Of a stretch of DNA of 64,000 nt, positions 28,181 to 37,574 are shown in pieces. The DNA lies in the NCBI GenBank assembly GCA_027941995.1, contig CP115966.1, positions 2,480,001-2,544,000 on the forward strand, in the 5' to 3' direction. Source of the DNA: Erythrobacteraceae bacterium WH01K. Lineage in GTDB: Bacteria > Pseudomonadota > Alphaproteobacteria > Sphingomonadales > Sphingomonadaceae. The notes beneath the pieces are model-generated. The model was not told the DNA's origin and made no database searches. It saw only the letters and a program-made list of their open reading frames with translations. Position 1 is the stretch's first letter. Every line of letters starts with the position of its first letter. The translations under genes and the position numbers were made by a program.

Positions 28181-29309
28181 CGCCCAGACCGTAACTAGCC
28201 ACAAGCTTGCGCGCGATCTGCAGTTCGCGCTGCACGGCGCTGAACGTCATTGGGGCGCAGGTATTCGGGAGCCCATGAAACCCCTGGCTTATGCCGCCGG
28301 TTATCTTCATCCATGAGGTCGCTTCGTTGTGCAGGAGCCGAACCGGCTTTAAGCGGGAATCGCATTCGGGATCGGCGGAAAGCGCCCTCTCCGCTAGGGC
28401 ATCGCCACATCCCCCCAATGCGCGCCCGGTCAGGCGGGCGGACGTGCGGGTTCCGAAATTCTCCATCGCCTTGACCGCGAACCCCGCGCCGAGCATCGCG
28501 TCGCACAAGGCCCGATCTTCTCCGACGGAAGGGGTCGGCAAGCCGCCGAGTGCGAGATAGCTCGATCCCTTCATGGCAAGGCTTGCGCCGGAGGGGCGGT
28601 AAGCCAGTGTGCCGGCGCGCCCGTCCGTCCAGTACCGCCACAGGCGATCGCACAGGTCAAGATAAGCACGCTCGGCATCGCCCACCTCGCGCACTTGTGC
28701 AGGCAGGGCCGCAAGCTCTTGTTCGTCGAGCAGGACATCCTCACATACGAGGTTATAGCCTTTGGCAAGGTAGCTAAGCCCCGCGTCGATCCAGGTTTTG
28801 CCCACGATTGTGTCGGCATCCGTCGTGAAGAGAGCGCCGCCGGACACCGCGCGTGCCGCAATGTCGAGGGCAAGCCGGCGGGCATGCGGAGCGTTACGGA
28901 TCGTCTGGTCGAAGGACACTTCCAGCGCCAGAAAAGACTGCCGCTCGCGCACCGCCCAGCGCTCGATTACATCGGCCGAAGCATCGCTCGTATCGTTGAT
29001 GACGAACACCGCGCACCCTGCGAAGGGCACAGCTAGCATGGCAATGGAGATCGCATCGAGGGTGGCCGGCAGTCGGCGTTCTTCGTCCCGGACGGGGACA
29101 GCTACTGCGAAATCGTAGTCGCGTTTGAGCACACCCCGGCAGCGCGAAACCTCGGTCTTGCCGACGAACGGAGGGCTGGCCAGAAGAGCAGACAGTTCGG
29201 TTTCGTTTGGACAGGAAGAACCCTTGGGCTCCCGACTCTCAGCAGACTGGTCAAGCATGGAAGGTCGGGACCGGACCTGATGGCGCCCGGCCCCCGGGCC
29301 CGCAATCAT
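28173..29309 (-). CDS. Family 2 glycosyltransferase
   Basis: A 378-residue protein with a GT-A fold: FAVAVPVRDEERRLPATLDA opens the nucleotide-binding domain and GGALFTTDADTIVGKTWID supplies the DxD-type metal motif (TDAD). The later segment GSSYLALGGLPTPSVGEDRALCDAM is typical of GT2 acceptor regions with an ED motif. It is predicted soluble. The ATG at 29309 overlaps the upstream DUF892 stop as ATGA; an ATG at 29258 is the alternative and would remove a short, poorly conserved tail. First biosynthetic gene of the operon. Confidence 0.85.
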   Translation of the reverse strand: MIAGPGAGRHQVRSRPSMLDQSAESREPKGSSCPNETELSALLASPPFVGKTEVSRCRGVLKRDYDFAVAVPVRDEERRLPATLDAISIAMLAVPFAGCAVFVINDTSDASADVIERWAVRERQSFLALEVSFDQTIRNAPHARRLALDIAARAVSGGALFTTDADTIVGKTWIDAGLSYLAKGYNLVCEDVLLDEQELAALPAQVREVGDAERAYLDLCDRLWRYWTDGRAGTLAYRPSGASLAMKGSSYLALGGLPTPSVGEDRALCDAMLGAGFAVKAMENFGTRTSARLTGRALGGCGDALAERALSADPECDSRLKPVRLLHNEATSWMKITGGISQGFHGLPNTCAPMTFSAVQRELQIARKLVASYGLGDA

Positions 29310-29800
29310 TTTGCGGCCAGGTTGACGCTGCGTTCGGCGAGATCGCTCAGATTCTCGTCGGTGTCGTAGATATCCTCAGTGATCGCATCGAGCTTGACGA
29401 CATGGTCGCTCTTGCCCAACGCTTCGGCAAAAGCCTTGGAGGTGCCAAAGCCGCAGATACCGTAATGGCACATCCGCTGATACTGGGCGACGATGATAAC
29501 GTCGCGCACGTCATCGTCGGAGATATCGGCATCGAGGGCGTGCTTGCGGGCCTCTTTCACGAGACCTTCCATCCCCTTGCAATGTTCCTTTTCGTCGATC
29601 CCGCAATCGTCGAGCAGTCCCTTGATCGTCTTGGTGTGCTTGGCGATGCCTTCGACACCCTTTTCCAGCTTCGCCTTGAGCTTGGCGTCGCCTGCCTTGC
29701 TCGCAAGCTCGCGAACGACCTTTTCCATCTGGTCGTTGGCGGACCACAGGTCGGCCAGTTCTTCAGTGTAACAATCGGTGAGGTTTTCAGGGGCGGGCAT
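29306..29800 (-). CDS. DUF892 (YciE/YciF-type) ferritin-like stress protein
   Basis: The 164-residue all-helical protein has the DUF892 pattern: NLTDCYTEELADLWSANDQM, then LEKGVEGIAKHTKTIKGLLD and the closing helix ITEDIYDTDENLSDLAE, a ferritin-like four-helix bundle. Relatives such as YciF are induced by stress. ATG at 29800 follows AAGGAAC. It heads the five-gene operon and is preceded by an EcfG-type promoter, so it is probably made in the general stress response. Confidence 0.92.
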   Translation of the reverse strand: MPAPENLTDCYTEELADLWSANDQMEKVVRELASKAGDAKLKAKLEKGVEGIAKHTKTIKGLLDDCGIDEKEHCKGMEGLVKEARKHALDADISDDDVRDVIIVAQYQRMCHYGICGFGTSKAFAEALGKSDHVVKLDAITEDIYDTDENLSDLAERSVNLAAK

Positions 29801-29856
29801 AGGTTGTTCCTTCGCGGTTGGCAGGCGCTCGCGAGAGATTTCGCGAACGCGAATCA

Positions 29857-29881
29857 AACCAACGAAGGAGCGATCCGTTCC
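29857..29881 (-). promoter_or_regulatory. Candidate EcfG (general stress sigma) promoter
   Basis: On the minus strand GGAAC at 29881-29877 is followed after 17 bases by GTT at 29859-29857, the spacing and sequences of the alphaproteobacterial general-stress sigma factor EcfG. It lies 57 bases before the DUF892 start codon. The match is to a short consensus read by eye, not tested for chance occurrence. Confidence 0.6.
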
Positions 29882-30109
29882 CAAACCGAGAAATACAAAT
29901 TCCGACGACCATCAAATGTTAGCTGGTCGCAAAAAAGTTTGGCTAAAATGGATCACGATGAAATTAGCTTTCAAAGCTAGTATTTGTTAGCTGTGAATTT
30001 CTATTGATTTATGTTTATTAGTGTCGGCGCAGATATTTTTGGTCGAGTGTGCAACCCTTCTCGAAGGAAGCCGTTAGTGAGGGATAGAAACCCATTATCG
30101 GAGCACTGT

Positions 30110-32203
30110 ATGGCCAAGGAACTCGACCTTTCGAAAGGTGGCGCGAACCACCAGAAGCCCAAGGGTGACGACGACGTGATGACGACCGCGCAGGGTCATC
30201 CGATAGCCGACGACCAGAATTGGCTGACGGCCGGACCGCGTGGGCCCCAGCTGCTCGAAGACCAGATCGCGCGCGAGAAGATTTTCCATTTCGATCACGA
30301 GCGCATTCCCGAACGCGTCGTCCATGCGCGCGGCTATGGTGTGCATGGCCATTTCGAGCTGAAGAAAGCGATCCCGCAATATTCGCGGGCACGGATCTTC
30401 AACGAGGAAGGCATCAGGGTGCCCACCTTCACGCGTTTTTCCACCGTGGCCGGCAACAAGGGCTCGCCCGATCTTGCGCGCGACGTGCGTGGTTTCGCCA
30501 CCAAGTTCTACACGCAGGAAGGCAACTGGGATCTCGTCGGCAACAACATTCCGGTGTTCTTCATCCAGGATGCGATCAAGTTCCCCGACCTGATCCACGC
30601 CGCCAAGCCCGCGCCCGATCGCGGCTTTCCGCAGGCGCAGACCGCGCACGACAATTTCTGGGACTTCATCAGCTTGAGCCCGGAGGCGATGAACATGGTC
30701 ATGTGGATCATGTCAGACCGCACCATCCCGCGCTCGTTCCGCTTCATGGAAGGCTTTGGCGTGCACACCTTCCGCCTCGTCAACGAGAAGGGCGAGAGTC
30801 ACTTCGTCAAATTCCATTGGAAGCCCAAGCTGGGCCTCCAGTCTGTGATCTGGAACGAGGCGCTCAAGGTCAACGGGATGGACCCCGACTTTCATCGCCG
30901 CGATATGTGGGATGCGATCGACGCAGGGGACTTCCCGCAGTGGGACCTGGGCATCCAGGTGTTCGACGAGGAATTCGCCGAGCAGTTCGATTTCGACGTG
31001 CTCGACGCGACCAAGATCATCCCCGAAGAGCAGGTCCCGGTCGAGATTATCGGTACGCTGACGCTTGACGCCAATGTCGACAATTTCTTTGCCGAGACCG
31101 AGCAGGTAGCATTTTGCACGCAGAACCTGGTGCCGGGTATCGACCATTCGGACGATCCGCTGCTGCAGGGGCGCAATTTCAGCTACCTCGACACGCAGCT
31201 GAAGCGGCTGGGCGGTCCCAACTTTACCCATTTGCCGATCAATGCGTCGAAGTGCCCGGTCCGCCATTTCCAGCAGGATGGCCATATGGCGATGACCAAT
31301 CCCAAGGGCCGCGTGAATTACGAGCCTAACAGCTGGGGCGATGGCGACGGTGCCCAGGAAGATCGCGGACCGCGCGCTTGCCCGATGAAGGGATTCCAAA
31401 GCTACGAGGCGCAGGTGGAAGGGCCCAAGATGCGCGTGCGCAGCGAAACCTTTGCCGATCACTACAGCCAGGCGCGTCAGTTCTATATCAGCCAGACCCC
31501 GGTCGAGCAGACGCACATGGCGAACGCGCTGACTTTCGAGCTGTCCAAGGTGGGTCGCATGAGCATCCGCAAGCGGATGATCGGCCACTTGCGCCATATC
31601 GACGAAGGACTGGCGCAAGAGGTGGCCGACGGGATCGGCCTTCCCGAACTGCCCGAAAAGGTGCCTGCGGCCCGAGACCCGATCACCGATCTTGCCGAAA
31701 GCTCCGCGCTTTCGATCCTCAAGAACGGTCCCGGTAATTTCAAGGGTCGCAAGCTGGGCATCTATATTGCCGACGGGGCCGATGCGGATGTAGTCAAGGC
31801 GCTGAAGGATGCCGCGACCAGCGCTGGCGGCATGGTCGAGATCGTCGCACCGCACGTGGCCGGTGCCAAGCTGTCCGACGGCAAGATGATGGAAGCCGAC
31901 GAGAAGATCGATGGCGGTCCCTCGGTCACCTACGATGCGGTGGCCGTGGTGATGAGCGAGGCTTCGGCTAAGCGCTACAACACCGACAAGCCGAGCATCG
32001 ACTTCGTCAACGACGCCTTTGCCCATGCGAAATTTGTCGCCTACGTCCCCGCGGTCAAACCCCTCTTCGAGACGGCAGGCGTGTGGAACTGGATGGACGA
32101 CGGCTTCGTCGATGTCTCGTCCGGCAAGGATGCGGCCAGCGCCTTCATCGAGAAGTGCGGCGAGCTGCGCTTCTGGGACCGCGAGAGCGTGAAGCAGGAC
32201 TGA
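30110..32203 (+). CDS. katE: Large-subunit catalase (KatE type)
   Basis: A 697-residue clade 2 monofunctional catalase that dismutates hydrogen peroxide. The catalytic histidine sits in [15 protein letters not shown], the distal asparagine in [15 protein letters not shown], and the heme-ligand tyrosine in [15 protein letters not shown]. The C-terminal extension after residue 520 is a flavodoxin/DJ-1-like domain ([20 protein letters not shown]), which distinguishes HPII-type from small catalases. The ATG at 30110 follows GGAG; upstream frame from 30011 lacks conservation. It is followed by three genes on the same strand that look co-transcribed and stress-related. Confidence 0.96.
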   Translation: MAKELDLSKGGANHQKPKGDDDVMTTAQGHPIADDQNWLTAGPRGPQLLEDQIAREKIFHFDHERIPERVVHARGYGVHGHFELKKAIPQYSRARIFNEEGIRVPTFTRFSTVAGNKGSPDLARDVRGFATKFYTQEGNWDLVGNNIPVFFIQDAIKFPDLIHAAKPAPDRGFPQAQTAHDNFWDFISLSPEAMNMVMWIMSDRTIPRSFRFMEGFGVHTFRLVNEKGESHFVKFHWKPKLGLQSVIWNEALKVNGMDPDFHRRDMWDAIDAGDFPQWDLGIQVFDEEFAEQFDFDVLDATKIIPEEQVPVEIIGTLTLDANVDNFFAETEQVAFCTQNLVPGIDHSDDPLLQGRNFSYLDTQLKRLGGPNFTHLPINASKCPVRHFQQDGHMAMTNPKGRVNYEPNSWGDGDGAQEDRGPRACPMKGFQSYEAQVEGPKMRVRSETFADHYSQARQFYISQTPVEQTHMANALTFELSKVGRMSIRKRMIGHLRHIDEGLAQEVADGIGLPELPEKVPAARDPITDLAESSALSILKNGPGNFKGRKLGIYIADGADADVVKALKDAATSAGGMVEIVAPHVAGAKLSDGKMMEADEKIDGGPSVTYDAVAVVMSEASAKRYNTDKPSIDFVNDAFAHAKFVAYVPAVKPLFETAGVWNWMDDGFVDVSSGKDAASAFIEKCGELRFWDRESVKQD

Positions 32204-32220
32204 GCGGGAAGGACACCGAC

Positions 32221-32877
32221 ATGAGAAACAATCGAGAAATCGGCATTGCGGGCACTGTCGCCGCCGCGGGCGTGGCGCTGGGCGCCGTGGCCTTCGGCGC
32301 CTTCCTCTCCCGTCGGCATGACGGCGGCGGCGACGATGCGCCGAAAATCGCTCGCCGGAAAAATCAGGGTGAACACGCGCTGGTGGGCCGCACGGTCACC
32401 ATCCGCAAGCCCGCCGCCGAGCTGTATGCCTATTGGCGGGACTTCGGAAATTTGCCGGAGTTCATGGAGAACGTCGAGCGGATCTCCAAGCAGGACGGAA
32501 CGAAGGGCCATACGACCTGGACGATCAAGGCGCCCGCCGGGACGACGGTCGACCTGAAGACCGAGATTGCCGACGATGTCGAAAACGAACGCATCGCCTG
32601 GGCCTCCGTCGAAGGCTCGGATATCGAGACCAGCGGCGAGGTGACTTTCACCGAGGCTCCCGGCGATCGCGGCACCCGCGTCTCGCTTCGGATCGAATAC
32701 GATGCGCCGGGCGGCGTCATCGGGCGCGGGATTGCCAAGGTCTTCCTGCGCGAACCCGAAGTGCAGGCCCGGCACGACCTCAAGCGTTTCAAGATGCTGA
32801 TGGAAACGGGCGAGATTGCCACATCGGCGCATCGCAAGAGCGAAACGCGCAAAGCAAAACAGCAGGAGAACGGATAA
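32221..32877 (+). CDS. SRPBCC (START-like) family protein with N-terminal membrane anchor
   Basis: A 218-residue protein with an N-terminal hydrophobic helix (residues about 8-27, GIAGTVAAAGVALGAVAFGA) and then a cyclase/dehydrase-type SRPBCC domain: VTIRKPAAELYAYWRDFGNL, PEFMENVERISKQDG and the DVENERIAWASVEGSDIETS strand pair. These hydrophobic-pocket proteins bind lipids or aromatic ligands. RBS GGAAGGA precedes the ATG. Its stop overlaps the next start (TAATG). Commonly found beside general-stress genes in sphingomonads. Confidence 0.88.
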   Translation: MRNNREIGIAGTVAAAGVALGAVAFGAFLSRRHDGGGDDAPKIARRKNQGEHALVGRTVTIRKPAAELYAYWRDFGNLPEFMENVERISKQDGTKGHTTWTIKAPAGTTVDLKTEIADDVENERIAWASVEGSDIETSGEVTFTEAPGDRGTRVSLRIEYDAPGGVIGRGIAKVFLREPEVQARHDLKRFKMLMETGEIATSAHRKSETRKAKQQENG

Positions 32878-34070
32878 TGCGTGCACTTACATGGCACGGA
32901 ACGCACGACGTCCGCGTGGACAGCGTGCCCGATCCCGAAATCATCAACCCGCGCGACGCGATCCTCAAGATCACCTCCACCGCGATCTGCGGTTCGGACC
33001 TGCACCTGTATGACGGCGTCATCCCCGGCGTGGCTCCGGGCGACGTGCTCGGCCACGAATTCATGGGCGAAGTCGTCGAAACCGGCAAGGACAGCACGCT
33101 GAAAAAGGGCCAGCGCGTAGTTGTACCCTTCACCATCAGCTGCGGCGGTTGCTTCCACTGCCAGATCAAGCAATACTCCGCATGCGAGAATTCCAACCCG
33201 GCTGAAAAGCAGGACATGTCGGCCACGCTTTACGGCCATCCGATGGCTGCGCTGTTCGGCTATTCACACCTCACGGGCGGCTATTCGGGCGGTCAGGCCG
33301 AATATGTCCGCGTGCCGTTTTCCGATGTCGGACCGATCGTGATCCCCGACCATCTCGAAGACGAGAAGGTGCTGTTCCTCTCCGATATCCTGCCGACCGG
33401 CTGGATGGGTGCGGAGAACGCCGATATCCAGCCCGACGACACGGTCGCCGTGTGGGGCTGCGGCCCGGTGGGGCTTTTCGCGATCCAGTCGGCCATCATC
33501 ATGGGCGCGAGCAAGGTGATCGCGATCGACCACTATCCGCACCGGCTCGAACTGGCCAAGCAGCTCGGCGCGGAGGTAATCAATTTCAAGACCACCGAAG
33601 TGCGTGAGGCATTGATGGAAATGTCGGGCGGGATCGGCGTGGACGCCGTGATCGATGCGGTCGGCATGGAATCGCACGGTTTCGCGGTCGACAACATGCT
33701 CGACATGGTCAAGCAGACCGTCGGCATGGGCGCGGACCGTGCAGCGGCGCTCAAGCAGGCGATCCTGGCGGTCCGGCCCGGAGGGCGCGTCTCGATCCCC
33801 GGCGTGTATGGCGGGATGACCGACAAGTTTCCGCTGGGCGCGCTGATGGAAAAGGGGTTGCAGGTGCGTGCCGGCCAGACGCACGTACAGCGCTATACCA
33901 AGCCGCTGCTCGACAAGATCGAGGATGGCACCATCGACACGACCTTCCTCATCTCCCACCGCCTGCCGCTGGAAGACGCCCCGCGCGGCTACAAGAACTT
34001 CCGCGAGGAACAGGACAGCTGGACCAAGGTCGTTCTCAAGCCCGGTATGGATGCGGGGGCCCCCGCATGA
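32877..34070 (+). CDS. Zinc-dependent alcohol dehydrogenase, formaldehyde-dehydrogenase-like
   Basis: A 397-residue medium-chain dehydrogenase. Catalytic zinc ligands are in TAICGSDLHLYDG and GHEFMGEVVE; the structural zinc loop is CGGCFHCQIKQYSACE, in a divergent form; the NAD-binding motif is VWGCGPVGLFAIQSA. The profile resembles glutathione-independent formaldehyde dehydrogenase relatives (FdhA group) common in stress regions, but a substrate cannot be assigned. Starts at 32877 on the previous stop. Confidence 0.88.
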   Translation: MRALTWHGTHDVRVDSVPDPEIINPRDAILKITSTAICGSDLHLYDGVIPGVAPGDVLGHEFMGEVVETGKDSTLKKGQRVVVPFTISCGGCFHCQIKQYSACENSNPAEKQDMSATLYGHPMAALFGYSHLTGGYSGGQAEYVRVPFSDVGPIVIPDHLEDEKVLFLSDILPTGWMGAENADIQPDDTVAVWGCGPVGLFAIQSAIIMGASKVIAIDHYPHRLELAKQLGAEVINFKTTEVREALMEMSGGIGVDAVIDAVGMESHGFAVDNMLDMVKQTVGMGADRAAALKQAILAVRPGGRVSIPGVYGGMTDKFPLGALMEKGLQVRAGQTHVQRYTKPLLDKIEDGTIDTTFLISHRLPLEDAPRGYKNFREEQDSWTKVVLKPGMDAGAPA

Positions 34071-34105
34071 GTTAAAACCCGGTCGACAAGCTTACCGGTT
34101 TCTGC

Positions 34106-34861
34106 GTGGTCACCGGTGCATCGAGCGGTATCGGATTGGAACTGGCGAAACTGGCAGCGAAGGATGGCGTCGCCCTACTGCTCGTTGCCGATCGCGATCT
34201 AGAGCCTGCCGAAGCGACCCTGCGCGATTGCGGCGCCGCTTTGGTCGAGATGATCGAGACCGACCTCGGCACCGAAACGGGGATCGAGGCCCTGATGAAC
34301 AGTATTGGCGAGCGCGATGTCGACGTGCTGGTCGCCAACGCAGGCCACGGCCTGGGCGATGCATTCTTCCTTCAGCAGTGGAAGGCCATCGCGCATGTGA
34401 TCGACACGAACGTTAAGGGCACGGTGTCGCTGGTCCACAGGGTCGGCGCGCGCATGGTCCTGCGCGGCCAGGGGCGGATTCTGGTAACCGGGTCGATTGC
34501 GGGCGACATGCCCGACGCGTATCAGTTGGTCTATAATTCGACCAAGGCCTTCGTGAATGATTTCTGCGTCGGCCTGGCGAACGAGATCAAGCACACCGAT
34601 GTCGTGATATCCTGTCTGATGCCAGGCGTGACCGACACGCAGTTCTTCGAGCGCGCCGGGATGGAAGACACGCAGGCCGGGCAGATGGACAGCAAGTCCA
34701 ATCCGGCAAAGGTCGCGCGCGATGGCTATCACGCGCTCCTCAAAGGCGAGACGCAGGAGGTTAGCGGCCTCATCAACAAAGTGCAGGACATCTTCGCCGA
34801 CATTCTCCCAGACGAACTGGTCCTACAGATACATCGACGCCTAGCGCTGCCCGAACGCTAG
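34106..34861 (+). CDS. Short-chain dehydrogenase/reductase with an early stop codon
   Basis: The frame encodes an SDR: NAD(P)-binding VTGASSGIGLELAKLA, NAG motif ANAGHGLG, serine in VTGSIAGDM, and the catalytic YNSTKAFVNDFCVGLANE (YxxxK). The natural start would be the ATG at 34067, overlapping the ADH stop region, but its third codon is TAA (34073-34075) where a lysine (AAA) would read through. The next possible start, GTG at 34106, removes most of the first beta strand and has no ribosome site. So either the gene is dead, re-initiates poorly, or the base is a sequencing error. Confidence 0.7.
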   Translation: MVTGASSGIGLELAKLAAKDGVALLLVADRDLEPAEATLRDCGAALVEMIETDLGTETGIEALMNSIGERDVDVLVANAGHGLGDAFFLQQWKAIAHVIDTNVKGTVSLVHRVGARMVLRGQGRILVTGSIAGDMPDAYQLVYNSTKAFVNDFCVGLANEIKHTDVVISCLMPGVTDTQFFERAGMEDTQAGQMDSKSNPAKVARDGYHALLKGETQEVSGLINKVQDIFADILPDELVLQIHRRLALPER

Positions 34862-35765
34862 CCTTGGCGAGAACCTCTCCGACAGGATTAGCCATGAATT
34901 AGAGAATGGTGTGGCACAGCACCTGTCTCCAACCTTGGCGTGGTTTGCCTGGTTGCCTCTCGCAGGTGCTCGTGTCGGAACGTCGGCAGCGCATTCCTGA
35001 CAGTCGCCTTGGAGGGTGCTCCTCTTTCTTCAAAAGGATGCCAGGAACGCCGCCGCGCGAAAGGATATTCAAGCGATTAACAACGCCGATGAAAGAGCAC
35101 GGCTTTCGCGGTCGGAGGCCCTGAATTCGAACGCAAGGCGAAGGTTCATCGGTAGGGTAGCGTGATCGAGACCTTTTACTGATGTGTCGTTTAGACGATA
35201 GAGTCCGCTTATGTGCGATCTCGAAGCATTATTTAACGACCGAAATTTGGGGCGCAAAGCTGACAGACAAAAGCTGGGCCGGCTGCGGTTAGTCAACTTT
35301 CTCGCTAAAATAGGACAGAAGCTGACACTAAATTCCAGAAGGCCAATTAAAATGGAAAGGTGCGCTCAAAAATCTGGCGCGCATGATCGGGCGCTACCTG
35401 CTATTTGATAGCCGAGCTCTCGGGCCAAACTAGGCATCGGCGCACCATTGTTCGATTCGCCTACCTTCAATGCGCTACGGTCTTCCTAAGGTTCGTGCCA
35501 AAGTGGGGCTGTAGATTTACTCCAAATTCATACAGCAGCTTGCCGACCTGCAAACCAAATCAGCGGGGAAAAACCCAAAAAATCAACTATCTACTGCTCA
35601 TGTCCCAATATGTAACATTCTAGCATGGCGGCATTGAATATTCGGGAATCATCCTTTAGTAGTTCGTTAACGAATCGAAGGTCGCACTTTATCTGCGGAG
35701 CGATACATCGCCTGCAATTCGGATCGGTTAGAGGCTACGTTGGTGTAGTCTTTAAAGGGGGAAGT
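34862..35765. other. Long low-GC intergenic region before the curli locus
   Basis: About 900 bases with no supported gene. The left part is GC-rich; from about 35170 to 35640 the DNA is clearly richer in A and T than the rest of the window (runs such as TTATTTAACGACCGAAATTT and AAAATGGAAAGG). It carries only short frames with no family likeness. A small palindrome TCGTTTAGACGA sits near 35188. It probably holds the promoter and regulatory sites of csgF, and may include degraded old DNA. Confidence 0.5.
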
Positions 35766-36191
35766 GTGACTTTCAGGCCATTCTACATTTGCGCTCTGGG
35801 CGCAGTCGCGTTCGGTGCTGGCAGCGCTGCTGCTCAGGATTTGGTCTACGAACCGATCAGTCCGACAAATGGTGGCAATCCGTTCAATTCGGCACACATA
35901 CTCGGCACGGCGAACGCGCAGAACGATTATCGCGATCCGCGAAGCACAACCACCAATTCACAAGCCGACATTTTTGCGCGGCAATTGCAATCGCGACTGT
36001 TGTCGGCTCTCTCGTCTCAGATCGTCGATGCGATTTTCGGAGATAATCCGCAGGAGAGTGGGACAATCAGCTTCGGTGGCCAGACCATCGACTTCTTCCG
36101 TTCGCTGGATTCCGTCACCCTCGAAATCAGGAACGACGAGACGGGCGAAGAAACCCGCATCGTGATCCCGCTTTTCATCGAGGTGAACTGA
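35766..36191 (+). CDS. csgF: Curli assembly protein CsgF
   Basis: A 141-residue CsgF-family protein, close to the 138 of the enterobacterial one. It has a signal peptide ending in AAAQ, then LVYEPISPTNGGNPFNSAHI, the conserved N-terminal part of CsgF that plugs the CsgG pore, and QIVDAIFGDNPQESGTISFG in the C-terminal half. CsgF anchors the nucleator at the cell surface. GTG at 35766 follows AAAGGGGGA; the frame is open further upstream but that part is not family-like. It overlaps csgG by one base (TGATG). Confidence 0.92.
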   Translation: MTFRPFYICALGAVAFGAGSAAAQDLVYEPISPTNGGNPFNSAHILGTANAQNDYRDPRSTTTNSQADIFARQLQSRLLSALSSQIVDAIFGDNPQESGTISFGGQTIDFFRSLDSVTLEIRNDETGEETRIVIPLFIEVN

Positions 36192-37156
36192 TGCGGTACG
36201 TTCGCACGTCAATCCTGGGTCTTGCGGCTGCCTCGCTCGCCGGGTGCATGAGCGTGGGCGACGATGGACGCGACTTCATCCCGCCGAAGACCAGTCTCGC
36301 CTATTTCCCCAAGAAAACCCAGACGCAGAACCTCCTCAACGGGCTTCCCGCGCCGGAACGCCAGGTGGCGATCGCCGTATACGGTTTCACCGACCAGACC
36401 GGCCAGTTCAAGCCGACGACCAGTGGGCAAACGCTTTCCCGGGCCGTGACGCAGGGCGCCAGCTCGATGCTGGTTCGCGCGCTGCAGGAAACGGGGCAGC
36501 GCCAGTGGTTCACCGTCGTCGAGCGCGAGCGCCTCGATAACCTGCTCAAGGAACGCCAGATCATTAGCGAGATGCGCAAACGCTATCTCGGGGAGCAGGA
36601 AACCGATCCTAACGCCCTGCCCGCCCTGCTTTTTGCCGGTGTCCTGTTGGAAGGCGGGATCGTCGGCTACGACAGCAATACGGTCACCGGCGGCGCCGGC
36701 GCGGCGTTCTTGGGTATTGGTGCCCGACAGGAATACCGCCAGGACACCGTCACCGTTTATCTGCGCGCCGTCTCTGTGCGGACGGGCGAGGTGCTGACCA
36801 ATGTCACCGCATCCAAGACGATTGCGAGCCAAGCCATCGGGGCCAGCGCTTTCCGCTTCGTAGCGTTCAAGGAACTGCTGGAGGCGGAAGCCGGAATCAC
36901 GTCGAACGAACCGGATCAGGTGGCCCTGCAGCAAGCGATCGAAAAGGCTGTCTACGGACTGGTTCTGGAAGGCGTGGAACTCGACTTGTGGCGATTTGAC
37001 GACATGGAGGGGGCGGCTGCGATAAGGCAGCATTACCTCGCCGAGAAGAACGGAATTTACGATGCCGGCGATGTCCAGCGCGCAGTCAGGCGTGCAGGCG
37101 CCGTCTCGGCACTGAAAGTCATCGACACCGGCGAGGAGGATGACGACGATTCTTGA
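36191..37156 (+). CDS. csgG: Curli secretion channel CsgG
   Basis: The outer-membrane lipoprotein that forms the nonameric curli-secretion pore. Its signal peptide ends with a lipobox LAGCMS. The CsgG core is visible as QVAIAVYGFTDQTGQFKP, SMLVRALQETGQRQWFTVVE, ERERLDNLLKERQIISEMR, then GVLLEGGIVGYDSNTVTGGA and the transmembrane-hairpin region ending in TVTVYLRAVSVRTGEVLTNV. At 321 residues it is longer than the 277 of E. coli because of a C-terminal extension rich in charged residues that ends EEDDDDS. First gene with csgF of the curli locus. Confidence 0.95.
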   Translation: MRYVRTSILGLAAASLAGCMSVGDDGRDFIPPKTSLAYFPKKTQTQNLLNGLPAPERQVAIAVYGFTDQTGQFKPTTSGQTLSRAVTQGASSMLVRALQETGQRQWFTVVERERLDNLLKERQIISEMRKRYLGEQETDPNALPALLFAGVLLEGGIVGYDSNTVTGGAGAAFLGIGARQEYRQDTVTVYLRAVSVRTGEVLTNVTASKTIASQAIGASAFRFVAFKELLEAEAGITSNEPDQVALQQAIEKAVYGLVLEGVELDLWRFDDMEGAAAIRQHYLAEKNGIYDAGDVQRAVRRAGAVSALKVIDTGEEDDDDS

Positions 37157-37335
37157 GCTTTGACGGCCCTAGCCAGCGGGCGATGAGCCCGGACACGGGG
37201 CCGTCAAAGAAAAAAGCACGCACAGGAGCGGCAACTCCGAATGCGTGCAGTGATTGGGCTGCGATACCCTGAAACGCCCGTGCGTCTGTGCGCAGGTGCG
37301 TGACGGCTATCGCCTTTATGAAAAGGTGATGCAAG

Positions 37336-37440
37336 ATGAAGACTGTCTTTAATCTGTCAAACCTCCTTCCGCGCCGCGGCAGCCATGCTGTCGGCGCCGT
37401 TGGCGTTGCGCGAAATCTTCGTCCCATCACCCCCATGTAA
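37336..37440 (+). CDS. Possible 34-residue leader or small protein
   Basis: ATG at 37336 follows AAAAGG by about ten bases and opens 34 codons (MKTVFNLSNLLPRRGSHAVG...) ending TAA at 37440, immediately before a strong terminator hairpin. The peptide is basic and short, with no family. A small ORF followed directly by a terminator is the layout of a leader peptide or a small protein gene; nothing else supports it. Confidence 0.35.
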   Translation: MKTVFNLSNLLPRRGSHAVGAVGVARNLRPITPM

Positions 37441-37444
37441 TTGC

Positions 37445-37478
37445 GGGACCGGCAGCCAGTGGCTGTCGGTCCCGTTTT
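37445..37478 (+). terminator. Rho-independent terminator before the first curlin gene
   Basis: GGGACCGGCAGCC and GGCTGTCGGTCCC form a 13-base stem (one G-T pair) with a 3-base loop, followed by GTTTT. It lies 97 bases before the curlin ATG and may act as an attenuator. Confidence 0.75.
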
Positions 37479-37574
37479 CGTTTCGGCGGGGGAAACCGCT
37501 GGAAATCAAGCGGACCAGATGAGCCCGCATCAAAATCAAAGTCGCACAACACCTGAAAGCAGAAGGAAATTGTG

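Larger units (their letters stand above)
37157..37574 (+). promoter_or_regulatory. Structured csgG-curlin intergenic region
   Basis: This 418-base stretch is packed with hairpins. A 12-base perfect stem (37158-37169 with 37198-37209) encloses a second hairpin GGGCGATGAGCCC; it is followed by GCACGCA/TGCGTGC (37216-37222 with 37243-37249) enclosing GGAG/CTCC. A 34-codon frame (37336-37440) and a strong terminator-like hairpin follow. It separates the export genes from the fibre genes and probably sets their different expression levels. Confidence 0.6.

Noticed and set aside
35211-35408. 65-codon open frame in the curli upstream region
   Set aside because: No ribosome site, no family, and a composition like the surrounding non-coding DNA.
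37158-37209. Canonical terminator after csgG
   Set aside because: The stem is strong but it is followed by a run of A, not T, on the transcribed strand.
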